The position numbers and the translations under genes are program-made. A DNA stretch of 64,000 bases from JBCAXA01 sp038749025 (GTDB lineage Bacteria; Pseudomonadota; Gammaproteobacteria; Steroidobacterales; Woeseiaceae). This document shows positions 1 to 7,779 of this stretch, one piece after another. The DNA is taken from positions 62,001 through 126,000 of the forward strand of contig JBCDIL010000009.1 of NCBI GenBank assembly GCA_038749025.1. Direction: 5' to 3'. The stretch's first letter is position 1. Every line of letters begins with the position of its first letter. The notes beneath the pieces are model-generated. The model searched no databases. It was given only the letters and a program-made list of their open reading frames with translations, and was not told the DNA's origin.

Positions 1-326
1 TTTGTGCCCTCAATGCCATTGCCGATGGCGTTTCGACCGTGACAGAAACCGTGTTCGAGAATCGCTTCATGCACGTTCCGGAGTTGGAGCGCATGGGCGC
101 GGCGATCCAATTAAAAGGCAACACCGCGGTTATTGACGGCGTCGCCCGGCTGCGGGCAGCACCGGTGATGGCGACCGACTTGCGGGCGAGTGCCTCGCTA
201 GTATTGGCGGGGCTCGTCGCCGATGGCGACACCATCGTTGATCGCATTTACCACATCGACCGGGGCTATGAGCAAATAGAAGAGAAGCTGCGCGCGCTCG
301 GCGCACGGATAACGCGGATTAACTAG
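1..326 (+). CDS. murA: UDP-N-acetylglucosamine 1-carboxyvinyltransferase, C-terminal part (5' end outside window)
   Basis: The reading frame is open from base 3 and stops at 326, giving about the last 107 residues of MurA, the cytoplasmic enzyme that transfers enolpyruvate from PEP to UDP-GlcNAc in the first committed step of peptidoglycan synthesis. The fragment carries the family's C-terminal features: the FENRFMHVPEL segment, a conserved DLRASASLVLAG stretch and the IDRGYE motif near the end. The catalytic Cys loop lies upstream of the window. The stop codon overlaps the end of the convergent protease gene by 4 nt. In Pseudomonas, murA also lies near the AlgW protease and petABC, which supports the call. 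Confidence 0.95.
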   Translation, partial: CALNAIADGVSTVTETVFENRFMHVPELERMGAAIQLKGNTAVIDGVARLRAAPVMATDLRASASLVLAGLVADGDTIVDRIYHIDRGYEQIEEKLRALGARITRIN

Positions 327-1396
327 CGAACGGCGGCGATCGGGCGCTCGCCCGCGATCGCTTCGGTAACAAAGGCCTCGCGGCCACGAAAACCGCGAAT
401 GCGCACGACCTCCCCCGGTTGCACAGCCGCAACCAGCTGCAAGGCCTGTTGGCGTGACCGTATCGGTTCGTCGTTTAAGTGCGTGAGAATGTCGTGGCGT
501 CTAAGGCCCGCTTTCCATCCAGGCCCGTTTTCATAGACCTGTTCCAGCAATATGCCGGTGTCGGTCTCCGACTGAATACCGCGGCGGCGAAACTGCTCGC
601 GCCGCAGCATCGTGAGGTTTGGCTGCAAACCGAGCCAGCCACGAATGACGCGCCCGTGTTCGATAAGGTCGTTGACAACGCCGAGCATCAGATTAACGGG
701 AATAGCGAAACTGATCCCTTCGGTCGACTGCTCTTCAGCCAGTGTCGCGGTATTGATGCCGACCAGCTCCCCGCGTGAGTTGATCAGCGCACCGCCTGAG
801 TTGCCGCGGTTGATAGCGGCGTCGGTTTGAATAAAGTCCTCAAAGTTGCTGAGCCCTAACAAGCCGCGACCGGTGGCGCTGACTATGCCTTGAGTGACCG
901 TTTGCGCGAGCCCATACGGGTTACCGATTGCGAGCACCACGTCGCCGATCTGCACTTCATCGGAGCGGCCGAGTGCGATTGTCGGTAAATCGCCGATATC
1001 GATGCGCAATAGCGCTAGATCCGTTTCCGGATCAACGCCAACCAACACCGGTTCGGCGACCCGGCCATCGGCCAATTGCACCCAAATATCTTCGGCGCCG
1101 CTGACCAGATGGAAATTGGTAACGACATGGCCACGGTCATCGAGGACGACGGCCGAGCCAAGATCGGTCTCGTTGCGAGCGACGGACCGTTGGTCGGGAT
1201 CCGGAATCCAGCGGGAGGTATAGATATTGGCAACCGCTGGGGAGCTGCGCCGAACGGCTGCCGCGTACCCGGCCGGTGCATCGGCGCGACCGATGGCCGG
1301 CAATAATTCAGGTCTGGCTAAGACGACGAGGAAAGCGAGGGCTAGGCCGGTAGCGATCCAACGATGAAGAAAATCGAGCGTCATAACGACTGCCAT
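323..1396 (-). CDS. DegS/AlgW-type membrane-anchored periplasmic serine protease with one PDZ domain
   Basis: A trypsin-like HtrA family protease of about 357 residues from the ATG at 1396. An upstream in-frame start at 1453 would add 19 residues, but these precede the hydrophobic anchor (LATGLALAFLVVL-type segment at the N-terminus) and look non-coding. The catalytic triad is visible: His in TNFHLV (residue 96), Asp in ETDLALL (126) and Ser in NRGNSGGAL (200), followed by one PDZ domain in the last 100 residues. One PDZ plus an uncleaved-looking N-terminal anchor fits DegS/AlgW, which cut the anti-sigma factor RseA/MucA in the sigma-E response, rather than two-PDZ DegP. The residue before the catalytic His is Phe instead of the usual Asn. 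It converges on murA and diverges from petA. DegS versus AlgW naming is uncertain. Confidence 0.9.
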   Translation of the reverse strand: MAVVMTLDFLHRWIATGLALAFLVVLARPELLPAIGRADAPAGYAAAVRRSSPAVANIYTSRWIPDPDQRSVARNETDLGSAVVLDDRGHVVTNFHLVSGAEDIWVQLADGRVAEPVLVGVDPETDLALLRIDIGDLPTIALGRSDEVQIGDVVLAIGNPYGLAQTVTQGIVSATGRGLLGLSNFEDFIQTDAAINRGNSGGALINSRGELVGINTATLAEEQSTEGISFAIPVNLMLGVVNDLIEHGRVIRGWLGLQPNLTMLRREQFRRRGIQSETDTGILLEQVYENGPGWKAGLRRHDILTHLNDEPIRSRQQALQLVAAVQPGEVVRIRGFRGREAFVTEAIAGERPIAAVR

Positions 1397-1470
1397 CTCG
1401 TCAATAAATCGACGATTTCCGCGACCTGGTTGAAAACGACGCCCATTACCCAATCTTCACAGCTGCTGTG

Positions 1471-1476
1471 TATAAT
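1471..1476 (+). promoter_or_regulatory. Candidate -10 box for petABC
   Basis: A perfect TATAAT lies in the 147-204 bp divergent gap between the protease and petA, about 125 bp before the petA start. No good -35 hexamer is visible 16-18 bp upstream, so this is a candidate only. Nothing else in this gap stands out. Confidence 0.35.
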
Positions 1477-1600
1477 GCGCGGCTAATTTGAGTCCGAGCC
1501 GAACTTAGTCGGCTGCGCCTGCCTGCCAGTGGCGTCCAGGCCTCGCACAACGTTTTGATGATAACAGGTCTCGCTCTACGCGCGGCCTAGGAGCGCTTCG

Positions 1601-2191
1601 ATGTCGGATTCCGGAAAAAGCAGCCGCCGTCATTTCTTGTCGGTAGCGACGGCCGTGACAGGCGGTGTTGGGTCAGCGTTCGCGCTGGCACCGTTTGTCG
1701 TTTCTCTCAAGCCTAGCGCACGCGCACAAGCGTTGGGTGCGCCGGTCGAAATTGACGTTTCCGCCTTGCAGCCCGGCGAAATGGTTCGCGTTGAATGGCG
1801 CGGTAAGCCGGTGTGGGTATTGAACCGCACAGCGGCGATGCTCGAGCGGCTGCCTGAGAACGACGGCTTTTTGAGCGACCCGAATTCAGAAGAAGATCAA
1901 CAGCCGGAGTATGCAGCCAATGGCACGCGTTCTCGTAAAAGCGAGTACCTCGTCGTCATCGGCAGCTGCACGCATCTCGGTTGCGCACCGTTGGCGCGAT
2001 TCGAAGTTCAGCCGGCCGATCTCGGCAGTGATTGGTTCGGTGGGTTCTACTGCCCGTGTCACGGGTCAAAGTTCGACCTTGCCGGACGCGTCTACAAAGG
2101 CGTGCCCGCACCCCTTAACCTTGCGGTTCCCCCGTATCGGTTCGTCAGCGATGACCGCATCCTCGTTGGCGCTGAAGAAGGAGTTGCTTAA
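1601..2191 (+). CDS. petA: Ubiquinol-cytochrome c reductase, Rieske iron-sulfur subunit
   Basis: The 196-residue Rieske subunit of the cytochrome bc1 complex, which takes the first electron from ubiquinol at the Qo site and passes it to cytochrome c1. The N-terminus has a twin-arginine motif (SSRRHFL) and one hydrophobic anchor (residues about 13-33), so it is probably Tat-inserted with a periplasmic globular domain. Both cluster boxes are intact: CTHLGC (Cys123 and His125 as ligands, Cys128 in the disulfide) and CPCHG (Cys151 and His154 as ligands, Cys153 in the disulfide). A purine-rich TAGGAG lies just ahead of the ATG. First gene of petABC; petB begins 2 nt after its stop. Confidence 0.97.
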   Translation: MSDSGKSSRRHFLSVATAVTGGVGSAFALAPFVVSLKPSARAQALGAPVEIDVSALQPGEMVRVEWRGKPVWVLNRTAAMLERLPENDGFLSDPNSEEDQQPEYAANGTRSRKSEYLVVIGSCTHLGCAPLARFEVQPADLGSDWFGGFYCPCHGSKFDLAGRVYKGVPAPLNLAVPPYRFVSDDRILVGAEEGVA

Positions 2192-2193
2192 CC

Positions 2194-3453
2194 ATGGCCC
2201 GAGTCGAATCTGAAGTTCGTTCCGCGAGCGGCGAGAAGGGCGGACTGCTGTCGTGGATCGACGCTCGTTTTCCGCTGACGAAGATGCTCAGCGAGCACGT
2301 CACGGACTACTACGCGTCAAAAAACCTCAATCTTTGGTATGTGTTCGGCGTTTTGTCGATGCTGGTGTTGGTCATCCAGATCGTGTCCGGCATCTTTTTG
2401 ACGATGAACTACAAGCCCTCCGCGGCTGACGCTTTCGCTTCTGTCGAATACATCATGCGCGATGTCTCCGGCGGCTGGATTATTCGTTACATTCATTCGA
2501 CCGGTGCGTCGGCGTTTTTCGTTGTTGTCTACCTGCACATGTTCCGCGCGATGCTGTACGGCTCGTACAAAAAGCCCCGCGAGCTGGTGTGGATTGTCGG
2601 CATGCTTATTTTTGTTGCGCTGATGGCCGAGGCATTCATGGGGTACCTGTTGCCGTGGGGCCAGATGTCCTACTGGGGCGCCCAGGTGATCGTCTCGCTG
2701 TTCGGGGCAATACCCGTCGTCGGTGAGTCCCTCGTCGAGTGGATTCGCGGCGATTATTCGATCTCCGATATCACGCTGAACCGGTTTTTTGCGTTGCACG
2801 TTATCGCATTGCCGTTGGCGTTGGTGATGCTCGTCGCCGTGCACATCCTCGCCCTCCACGAGGTTGGCTCCAACAACCCAGACGGTATCGAAATTAAGCA
2901 AAACAAGAACGCGGACGGAAATCCGGTCGATGGCGTAACGTTCTGGCCGTTCCACACGTCTAAAGATCTTGTCGCGATCATCGTATTCCTCGCCGCCTTT
3001 TCGGCCGTTGTGTTCTTTGCACCCGAGATGGGTGGCTATTTCTTGGAGCATGCGAACTTCGATCCAGCCGACCCGTTGGTCACGCCAGAGCACATCGCGC
3101 CGGTTTGGTATTTCACGCCGTTCTACGCGATTCTCCGGGCGGTACCTGACAAGCTGCTCGGCGTCATCATGATGGGGGCCGCTGTGTTGCTGCCGCTGTT
3201 CCTGCCATGGCTCGATCGTGCTCGCGTCAAGAGCATTCGCTACCGCGGTATCCTGTACAAAGCTGCGCTGGCAATTTTCGTTATCAGTTTCATCGTTCTC
3301 GGTTACTTGGGCGTCCAGCCAGCGACCGATCTGTACACGCTGATGGCGCGGATCTTTACGGTGCTGTATTTCGCGTTTTTCTTGTTGATGCCGTGGTACA
3401 CGTCAATTGATAAGACCAAACCTGTTCCTGATCGGGTGGTTTACCATGGTTAG
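2194..3453 (+). CDS. petB: Ubiquinol-cytochrome c reductase, cytochrome b subunit
   Basis: A 419-residue integral membrane cytochrome b, the full-length (fused, eight-helix) bc1 type, carrying hemes bL and bH and the Qo/Qi quinone sites. The heme ligands are visible as two His pairs: RYIHSTG...YLHMFR (14 residues apart) and LHVIALP...AVHILAL (15 apart). The Qo motif reads PVWY (in IAPVWYFTPFY) instead of the mitochondrial PEWY. Long hydrophobic segments continue to the C-terminus. It starts 2 nt after petA and its last codons overlap the petC start by 8 nt, so the three subunits are probably translated together. Confidence 0.97.
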   Translation: MARVESEVRSASGEKGGLLSWIDARFPLTKMLSEHVTDYYASKNLNLWYVFGVLSMLVLVIQIVSGIFLTMNYKPSAADAFASVEYIMRDVSGGWIIRYIHSTGASAFFVVVYLHMFRAMLYGSYKKPRELVWIVGMLIFVALMAEAFMGYLLPWGQMSYWGAQVIVSLFGAIPVVGESLVEWIRGDYSISDITLNRFFALHVIALPLALVMLVAVHILALHEVGSNNPDGIEIKQNKNADGNPVDGVTFWPFHTSKDLVAIIVFLAAFSAVVFFAPEMGGYFLEHANFDPADPLVTPEHIAPVWYFTPFYAILRAVPDKLLGVIMMGAAVLLPLFLPWLDRARVKSIRYRGILYKAALAIFVISFIVLGYLGVQPATDLYTLMARIFTVLYFAFFLLMPWYTSIDKTKPVPDRVVYHG

Positions 3454-4228
3454 AATGCGCACTACGGCTTATCGCCGCGGCTCGGCCGTGGCGGCGGTTG
3501 TCGTCTTGTTAGCCAGCAGTGCTGCCGTCTTGGCGGCCGGTGGAGCCGTCGATCCGCGGTTTGCCGAACACGCTGGCAATGACGTTGGGAACCAGGATTC
3601 GCTGCGCCGCGGGGCTCGCAACTTCATGAACTATTGTTCCGGTTGCCACTCGGCCAAGTATGTGCGCTACAACACGCTCGCCAGCGGACTCGGATTGTCG
3701 GAAGACCAGGTGATCGACAACCTGATGTTCACCGGCGAGAAGATTCACGACACCATTCAGGTGAACATGCCACCAGGCGATGCGAAGCGCTGGTTCGGTG
3801 TCACTCCGCCGGACTTATCGCTCATTTCGCGCAGCCGCGGCGCTGATCATATTTACAATTTTCTGCGCAGCTACTACGTCGACGATTCACGCGCGACTGG
3901 GATGAACAACATGGTCGTCGCCAACGTCGCCATGCCAAACGTACTCTGGGAGTTGCAGGGCGTACGCAAGGCTGTTTTCAAGGAAGAAAACGATGCCAAT
4001 GGCAATGCAAGAGAGGTTTTTGACAGCTTTGATGTCGTCACCGAAGGCACCTTGTCGCCGGAAGAATTCGACCAGTGGGTCCGCGATACCGTCAACTTCC
4101 TCGACTATATCGGCGAGCCGATGCAGCTTCAGCGCAAATCGATCGGCATCAAAGTGTTACTCTTCCTCGCGTTCTTCTTCGTGATTGCTTATCTGCTTAA
4201 GAAAGAAGTCTGGAAGGACGTCAAGTAG
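3446..4228 (+). CDS. petC: Ubiquinol-cytochrome c reductase, cytochrome c1 subunit
   Basis: Cytochrome c1 of the bc1 complex, about 260 residues from the ATG at 3446, which overlaps petB by 8 nt. An in-frame upstream start at 3407 would lie deep inside petB and is less likely. It has an N-terminal signal peptide (hydrophobic VAAVVVLLASSAAVLA), a CSGCH heme c attachment site, a probable axial Met in the VAMPNVLWEL segment, and a C-terminal membrane anchor (KVLLFLAFFFVIAYLL) followed by basic residues. It receives electrons from the Rieske protein and passes them to a soluble cytochrome c. Last gene of petABC; sspA follows after an 84 bp gap. Confidence 0.96.
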   Translation: MVRMRTTAYRRGSAVAAVVVLLASSAAVLAAGGAVDPRFAEHAGNDVGNQDSLRRGARNFMNYCSGCHSAKYVRYNTLASGLGLSEDQVIDNLMFTGEKIHDTIQVNMPPGDAKRWFGVTPPDLSLISRSRGADHIYNFLRSYYVDDSRATGMNNMVVANVAMPNVLWELQGVRKAVFKEENDANGNAREVFDSFDVVTEGTLSPEEFDQWVRDTVNFLDYIGEPMQLQRKSIGIKVLLFLAFFFVIAYLLKKEVWKDVK

Positions 4229-4236
4229 GGTTCAGT

Positions 4237-4254
4237 GCGGCGGTCTGCCGCCGC
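4237..4254 (+). other. GC-rich hairpin after petC
   Basis: A perfect 7 bp stem (GCGGCGG / CCGCCGC) with a TCTG loop lies directly after the petC stop. No U-run follows, so it is not a standard intrinsic terminator. It could stabilise the 3' end of petABC mRNA or dampen readthrough into sspA. Confidence 0.4.
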
Positions 4255-4312
4255 GACTGGCGCTGCACAGGAATAACAAGTAAAAAACACGCCTGTCTGA
4301 GGAGAGGGAGCC

Positions 4313-4942
4313 ATGGCCGTGATCACGAACCGGCGCTCGGTGATGAGCCTATTTTCTCGTCCAACCTGTTTACACAGTCACCGGACGCGATTAGTTCTGG
4401 CCGAAAAAAGCATCAATATCGATATCGTTAACGTCGATGGGCCGGATTTGCCGGAAGATCTGCTGGACTTGAATCCGTACCACACGGTGCCCACGCTTGT
4501 GGACCGCGATCTGGTTTTGTATGACTCGCGCGTCATTATCGAGTACCTCGACGAGCGGTTTCCGCACCCGCCACTGATGCCGGTCGACCCGGTTACGCGC
4601 GCACAGTTCCGTTTGGCGCTGTTCCGCATCGAAACCGATTGGTACCAGTTGGCTGATGAAATCGAGGCGGAAGAAGACAAGAAGCAGGCAGTGCGGGCTC
4701 GCAAAATGCTTCGCGAGAGTATCTTGGCAAGCGCCGAGGTGTTTTCGGCCAAAGAGTTTTTCCTCAGCGACGAGTTTTCGTTGGTCGACGCCAGCATCGC
4801 GCCGGTACTGTGGCGTCTGCCCCATTACGGGGTCGATCTTGGTGAAGGCAGTATGGCGATCGGCAAATACATGGACCGTATTTTCGCGCGGCCATCGTTC
4901 CAAGCGAGCTTGACCGAACTCGAACAGGAAATGCGCCTGTAG
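4313..4942 (+). CDS. sspA: Stringent starvation protein A (GST-fold RNA polymerase-associated protein)
   Basis: A 209-residue protein with a glutathione S-transferase fold. The N-terminal thioredoxin-like domain (SLFSRPTCLHSHRTRLVLAEK, then NPYHTVPTLVDRDLVLYDSRVI) and the helical C-terminal domain match SspA, which binds RNA polymerase during stationary phase and starvation and lacks GST catalysis. A strong GAGGAGAGGGAG ribosome-binding site precedes the ATG. It sits between petC and sspB, the same order as in Pseudomonas. Confidence 0.93.
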   Translation: MAVITNRRSVMSLFSRPTCLHSHRTRLVLAEKSINIDIVNVDGPDLPEDLLDLNPYHTVPTLVDRDLVLYDSRVIIEYLDERFPHPPLMPVDPVTRAQFRLALFRIETDWYQLADEIEAEEDKKQAVRARKMLRESILASAEVFSAKEFFLSDEFSLVDASIAPVLWRLPHYGVDLGEGSMAIGKYMDRIFARPSFQASLTELEQEMRL

Positions 4943-5060
4943 GTTTTCGCCCCTGATTCCGTAGGCGTTGCCAGCGACCGACATATGAACCCCACTGCGG
5001 CAAGGTGTTATCCTTGCGTCGCGGGCTGGTACGTTAGCTCGTTTGCTTAGCGGAGCCGTA

Positions 5061-5465
5061 ATGGCCGGATCGACCAGTTCCAAACGTCCCTATCTCGTTC
5101 GCGCCATGCACGAATGGATGAGCGACAACGGCCATACCCCGCATATCGTCGTCGACGCGACCCACGCAGACGTTGTCGTGCCCACTGAGCATATCAACGA
5201 CGGCAAAATCATCCTTAACATAAGCCATTCAGCAGCCCATGGTTTGGCGATGAACAACGATGCAGTTCGCTTTCGGGCGCGCTTCAGTGGTCGCCCCTTC
5301 GACGTTGCCGTTCCTGTAAAGGCCGTACTCGGGATTTACGCGCGCGAAACCGGTCAAGGCATGATTTTCTCGCCCGGCGGTGGGCATCCCAAACCACCGA
5401 CCGGCTCCGACGATCGTCCCGATACAGCGGGTCGGCGTGGTCCGAAGCTGCGGGTTGTGAAGTAG
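5061..5465 (+). CDS. sspB: ClpXP specificity adaptor SspB
   Basis: SspB binds ssrA-tagged polypeptides from stalled ribosomes and hands them to ClpXP. I chose the ATG at 5061, preceded by CGGAG; an in-frame TTG at 5043 is less plausible. The 134-residue product has the substrate-binding core (KRPYLVRAMHEWM, HADVVVPTEH, ISHSAAHGL, ARFSGRPFDV, VKAVLGIYARETGQGM), a disordered polar linker, and a C-terminus ending in LRVVK, the ClpX-binding tail of the family. It follows sspA and converges on yraN with only 2 nt between stops. Confidence 0.94.
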   Translation: MAGSTSSKRPYLVRAMHEWMSDNGHTPHIVVDATHADVVVPTEHINDGKIILNISHSAAHGLAMNNDAVRFRARFSGRPFDVAVPVKAVLGIYARETGQGMIFSPGGGHPKPPTGSDDRPDTAGRRGPKLRVVK

Positions 5466-5467
5466 CG

Positions 5468-5848
5468 CTAGCGTCCGTCGAGACGTAGCACATCTTGCAA
5501 CCAAACGATTCGCGGCTCTTTGCCGTCTAGGGCGACGACATCGAAGCGCACGCAACGCCCCGCTAAACTTCGTGATGATGCGACCAAGTATTCCGTAGCA
5601 CGCACCCAACGCTGCTGCTTTGCCGTCGTAATGCTGGCGATGGCGCCTCCGTGCGATCGACCGGACCGGTAGCGTACTTCGACGCTGACCAGTGTTGGGC
5701 CGTCGTTCATCACGAGGTCGATTTCGCCGGCACGGCACGTGAAGTTGCGTGTGACCAGCGTGAGACCTTGCGTCTTCAGAAAACTGAGCGCTTGGTTTTC
5801 GCGTTGCCAGCCTAGTCGTTGTCGAAACGATCCGGTTCGGAATGCCAC
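5468..5848 (-). CDS. yraN: UPF0102 family protein, YraN
   Basis: A 126-residue protein of the YraN (UPF0102) family, which has a predicted nuclease-like fold of unsettled function. The conserved core is present: GEIDLVM, VSVEVRYRS and the KQQRWVRATEYLV helix, with the Glu/Asp/Glu set expected of a PD-(D/E)XK-like site. The start is a GTG at 5848, inside the 3' end of lpoA (37 nt overlap), so the two are probably co-transcribed and translationally coupled. The rsmI/lpoA/yraN neighbourhood is a conserved gammaproteobacterial arrangement. Confidence 0.9.
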   Translation of the reverse strand: MAFRTGSFRQRLGWQRENQALSFLKTQGLTLVTRNFTCRAGEIDLVMNDGPTLVSVEVRYRSGRSHGGAIASITTAKQQRWVRATEYLVASSRSLAGRCVRFDVVALDGKEPRIVWLQDVLRLDGR

Positions 5849-7743
5849 GTGTCGACGTCCGTGTCGGGTGTTACATCCAATGGCATTGGTGCTAGCGCTT
5901 CGCCGCGAACACCGTCGAAGCGTGACCAGCTGAGTTGTCGGCGGATAATGCCATCGCTACCGATACTGAGCTGGCCGGTAGCGCCAAACACCGTGCCGTC
6001 GTCGCTCTCGCGCTCACCGGTCAGTGGACCGATCAGCCGATATGCGTCCATGCCTAAGGCGAATAATCGTTGGTGCTGTGCTTCGCGACGCCAGTGGGTG
6101 GCCACGTCGTCGGCGCTTGGTGTGAACGCACCGCTAAGGTCGGTTAGCCATGGAATTTCGGCGTATTCGATGCCGGCGATTTCTCCCGATTCTCTACCAT
6201 CGGCGTTGGCGATTTGGCCGGTCGCGAAAACAGGAATATCACCTGAGAAATGAAATTTAAGTTGCGGCTTTAAGAGCCGAGCGTTACTAGCGCTCGCGGG
6301 CAAAAACAGCACATCGACATCCTGGCGACGGCGCGGCTCATACTCGGCTCGTTCGCCGATCAAGTTCTGGACACGACGCCAGCGGCTGATGCTCGCTTGG
6401 ATTTGCATGACTCGCTCAATCTGCGGCGAGAAATCCGTCGCGGCCGTGTCGTAGCGCTCGTAATCGAGTAGTTGACCACCGAGCGCTTGGTAGTGGCTGG
6501 CAAAAGTAGTGAGCAGTCGTTCGCCGAGATCGCCGAGCGGTGCCAAAGCAACCGCGCGTCGGTAGCCCATCGCGATAGCCCGTTCGGCTGCCATACGGGC
6601 CTCGTCCTCGGGCGCTAGGCCGAACTGGTACAAACCGGCCGGCGCTTGTGCGTCCGCCGGGACACGATTGAGCCCCAACGTTGTGACTGGCATCGCTGGC
6701 TGTAGGGCAAGTTCACCGAGCGCTGATTTCGTTAGCGGGCCGACGATCAGTTCTGCGCCGTCATCCAGTGCGCGCTGCACCGTGAGCGTCGCGCCGTCTG
6801 TGCCGACGTCGTAGATCCGCAAGCGGGGCTTGACGTCGCCGCTATCGAGATCGGCGATGTGAGCAGCGAGAAAGCCGTCGCGAATGGCCGTCGCGAAGGG
6901 TCGGCTACGACCGCTGAGTGGTAACAGCAGCGCCACTTGACGCGGCATCCCAAACGCGGCGATATCATCGCCGATCAATGCCGGGACGAACGTGCCGTTC
7001 GCCGGGTGGCTTGGGTAACGACGGGTCCAGGCGCCAACAACACTGGCCAGAGCGGCCGGGTTGGTGCGCACTGGGCTGGTGGTCAGTACCAACTCCAACC
7101 AACCACGAACGGTCGGATCGGTTGTGCGTGCCAACGCGGTGGCGACGGTGTCTGGGTCGCTATCGCGCAGCCCATCCCAAATCAATTGATGATTCGCCGC
7201 GACCGCCCGTTCTGACGTTAACCAAAGCTCGCGGCGCGTTAGGTATGACGTTGCCAGCGCGACGTCGCCTTCGGTGTACAAGAGCGCCGCGCGCCAGCGT
7301 TGGTAGCGTACGTTCTGTCGGGTCGTTAACGGTTGCGCGGCAAGCGCATCGAGTGCCGAACTGGCGGTCTCCCACTGCGAGTCGACAATCGCCAAACCGG
7401 CGACCAGTAGGGCGGTATCGGCGTCGCTCGTTGCGCTTCCGAGCTCGAGTGCTGAACTGATGTCCCGCGCGCGCTCAGCTCGGCCGGCATCGAGCCAAGC
7501 TAAGGCTGCGGCCAGCTGCCACTGGCGTTTGTCGGTACCGCCACGGCGCTCGGCCAGTTGCTCAAAGATGCTAGCTGCGTCTTCGTAATCAGCGTTGTCC
7601 AACGCCGTCTCGGCGAGCGCTGCGTTCGATTGCCGACGATCACCGCTACCGACGCTTTGACAAGCCGCCAACAGCAAAGTCGTTACCATGATCACAGCAA
7701 AGCAGCCAGCGTGGCGTAGTGAAACGTCGTTGCGGTGTGTCAT
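5812..7743 (-). CDS. lpoA: Penicillin-binding protein activator LpoA (outer-membrane lipoprotein)
   Basis: LpoA is an outer-membrane lipoprotein that reaches through the peptidoglycan to stimulate PBP1A. I place the start at the ATG at 7743, which gives a clean lipoprotein signal with lipobox LLAAC; the frame is open further upstream but that part reads into rsmI antisense. The 643-residue product has an N-terminal TPR-like helical half (repeated A/L/W pairs) and a C-terminal type I periplasmic-binding-protein fold (QVALLLPLSGRSRPFATAIRDGF, IVGPLTKSAL, VPVFATGQ-type segments). It diverges from rsmI with 36 bp between start codons and overlaps yraN by 37 nt. Confidence 0.9.
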   Translation of the reverse strand: MTHRNDVSLRHAGCFAVIMVTTLLLAACQSVGSGDRRQSNAALAETALDNADYEDAASIFEQLAERRGGTDKRQWQLAAALAWLDAGRAERARDISSALELGSATSDADTALLVAGLAIVDSQWETASSALDALAAQPLTTRQNVRYQRWRAALLYTEGDVALATSYLTRRELWLTSERAVAANHQLIWDGLRDSDPDTVATALARTTDPTVRGWLELVLTTSPVRTNPAALASVVGAWTRRYPSHPANGTFVPALIGDDIAAFGMPRQVALLLPLSGRSRPFATAIRDGFLAAHIADLDSGDVKPRLRIYDVGTDGATLTVQRALDDGAELIVGPLTKSALGELALQPAMPVTTLGLNRVPADAQAPAGLYQFGLAPEDEARMAAERAIAMGYRRAVALAPLGDLGERLLTTFASHYQALGGQLLDYERYDTAATDFSPQIERVMQIQASISRWRRVQNLIGERAEYEPRRRQDVDVLFLPASASNARLLKPQLKFHFSGDIPVFATGQIANADGRESGEIAGIEYAEIPWLTDLSGAFTPSADDVATHWRREAQHQRLFALGMDAYRLIGPLTGERESDDGTVFGATGQLSIGSDGIIRRQLSWSRFDGVRGEALAPMPLDVTPDTDVDTWHSEPDRFDND

Positions 7744-7779
7744 GCTGTTGATTGACCGTCCATTCAAGGCAAAACTCCA

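Noticed and set aside
1015..1306. Several 70-110 codon frames on both strands inside the DegS-like gene
   Set aside because: All are shadow frames of the protease, with no start signals or recognisable sequence.
2317..3093. 258-codon open frame opposite petB
   Set aside because: It is antisense to a hydrophobic gene, which yields a low-complexity Asp/His/Gln/Arg-rich product; no start signal or family match.
4237..4254. petC downstream hairpin as a true terminator
   Set aside because: Stem is perfect but no T-run follows and sspA reads in the same direction; listed only as a hairpin.
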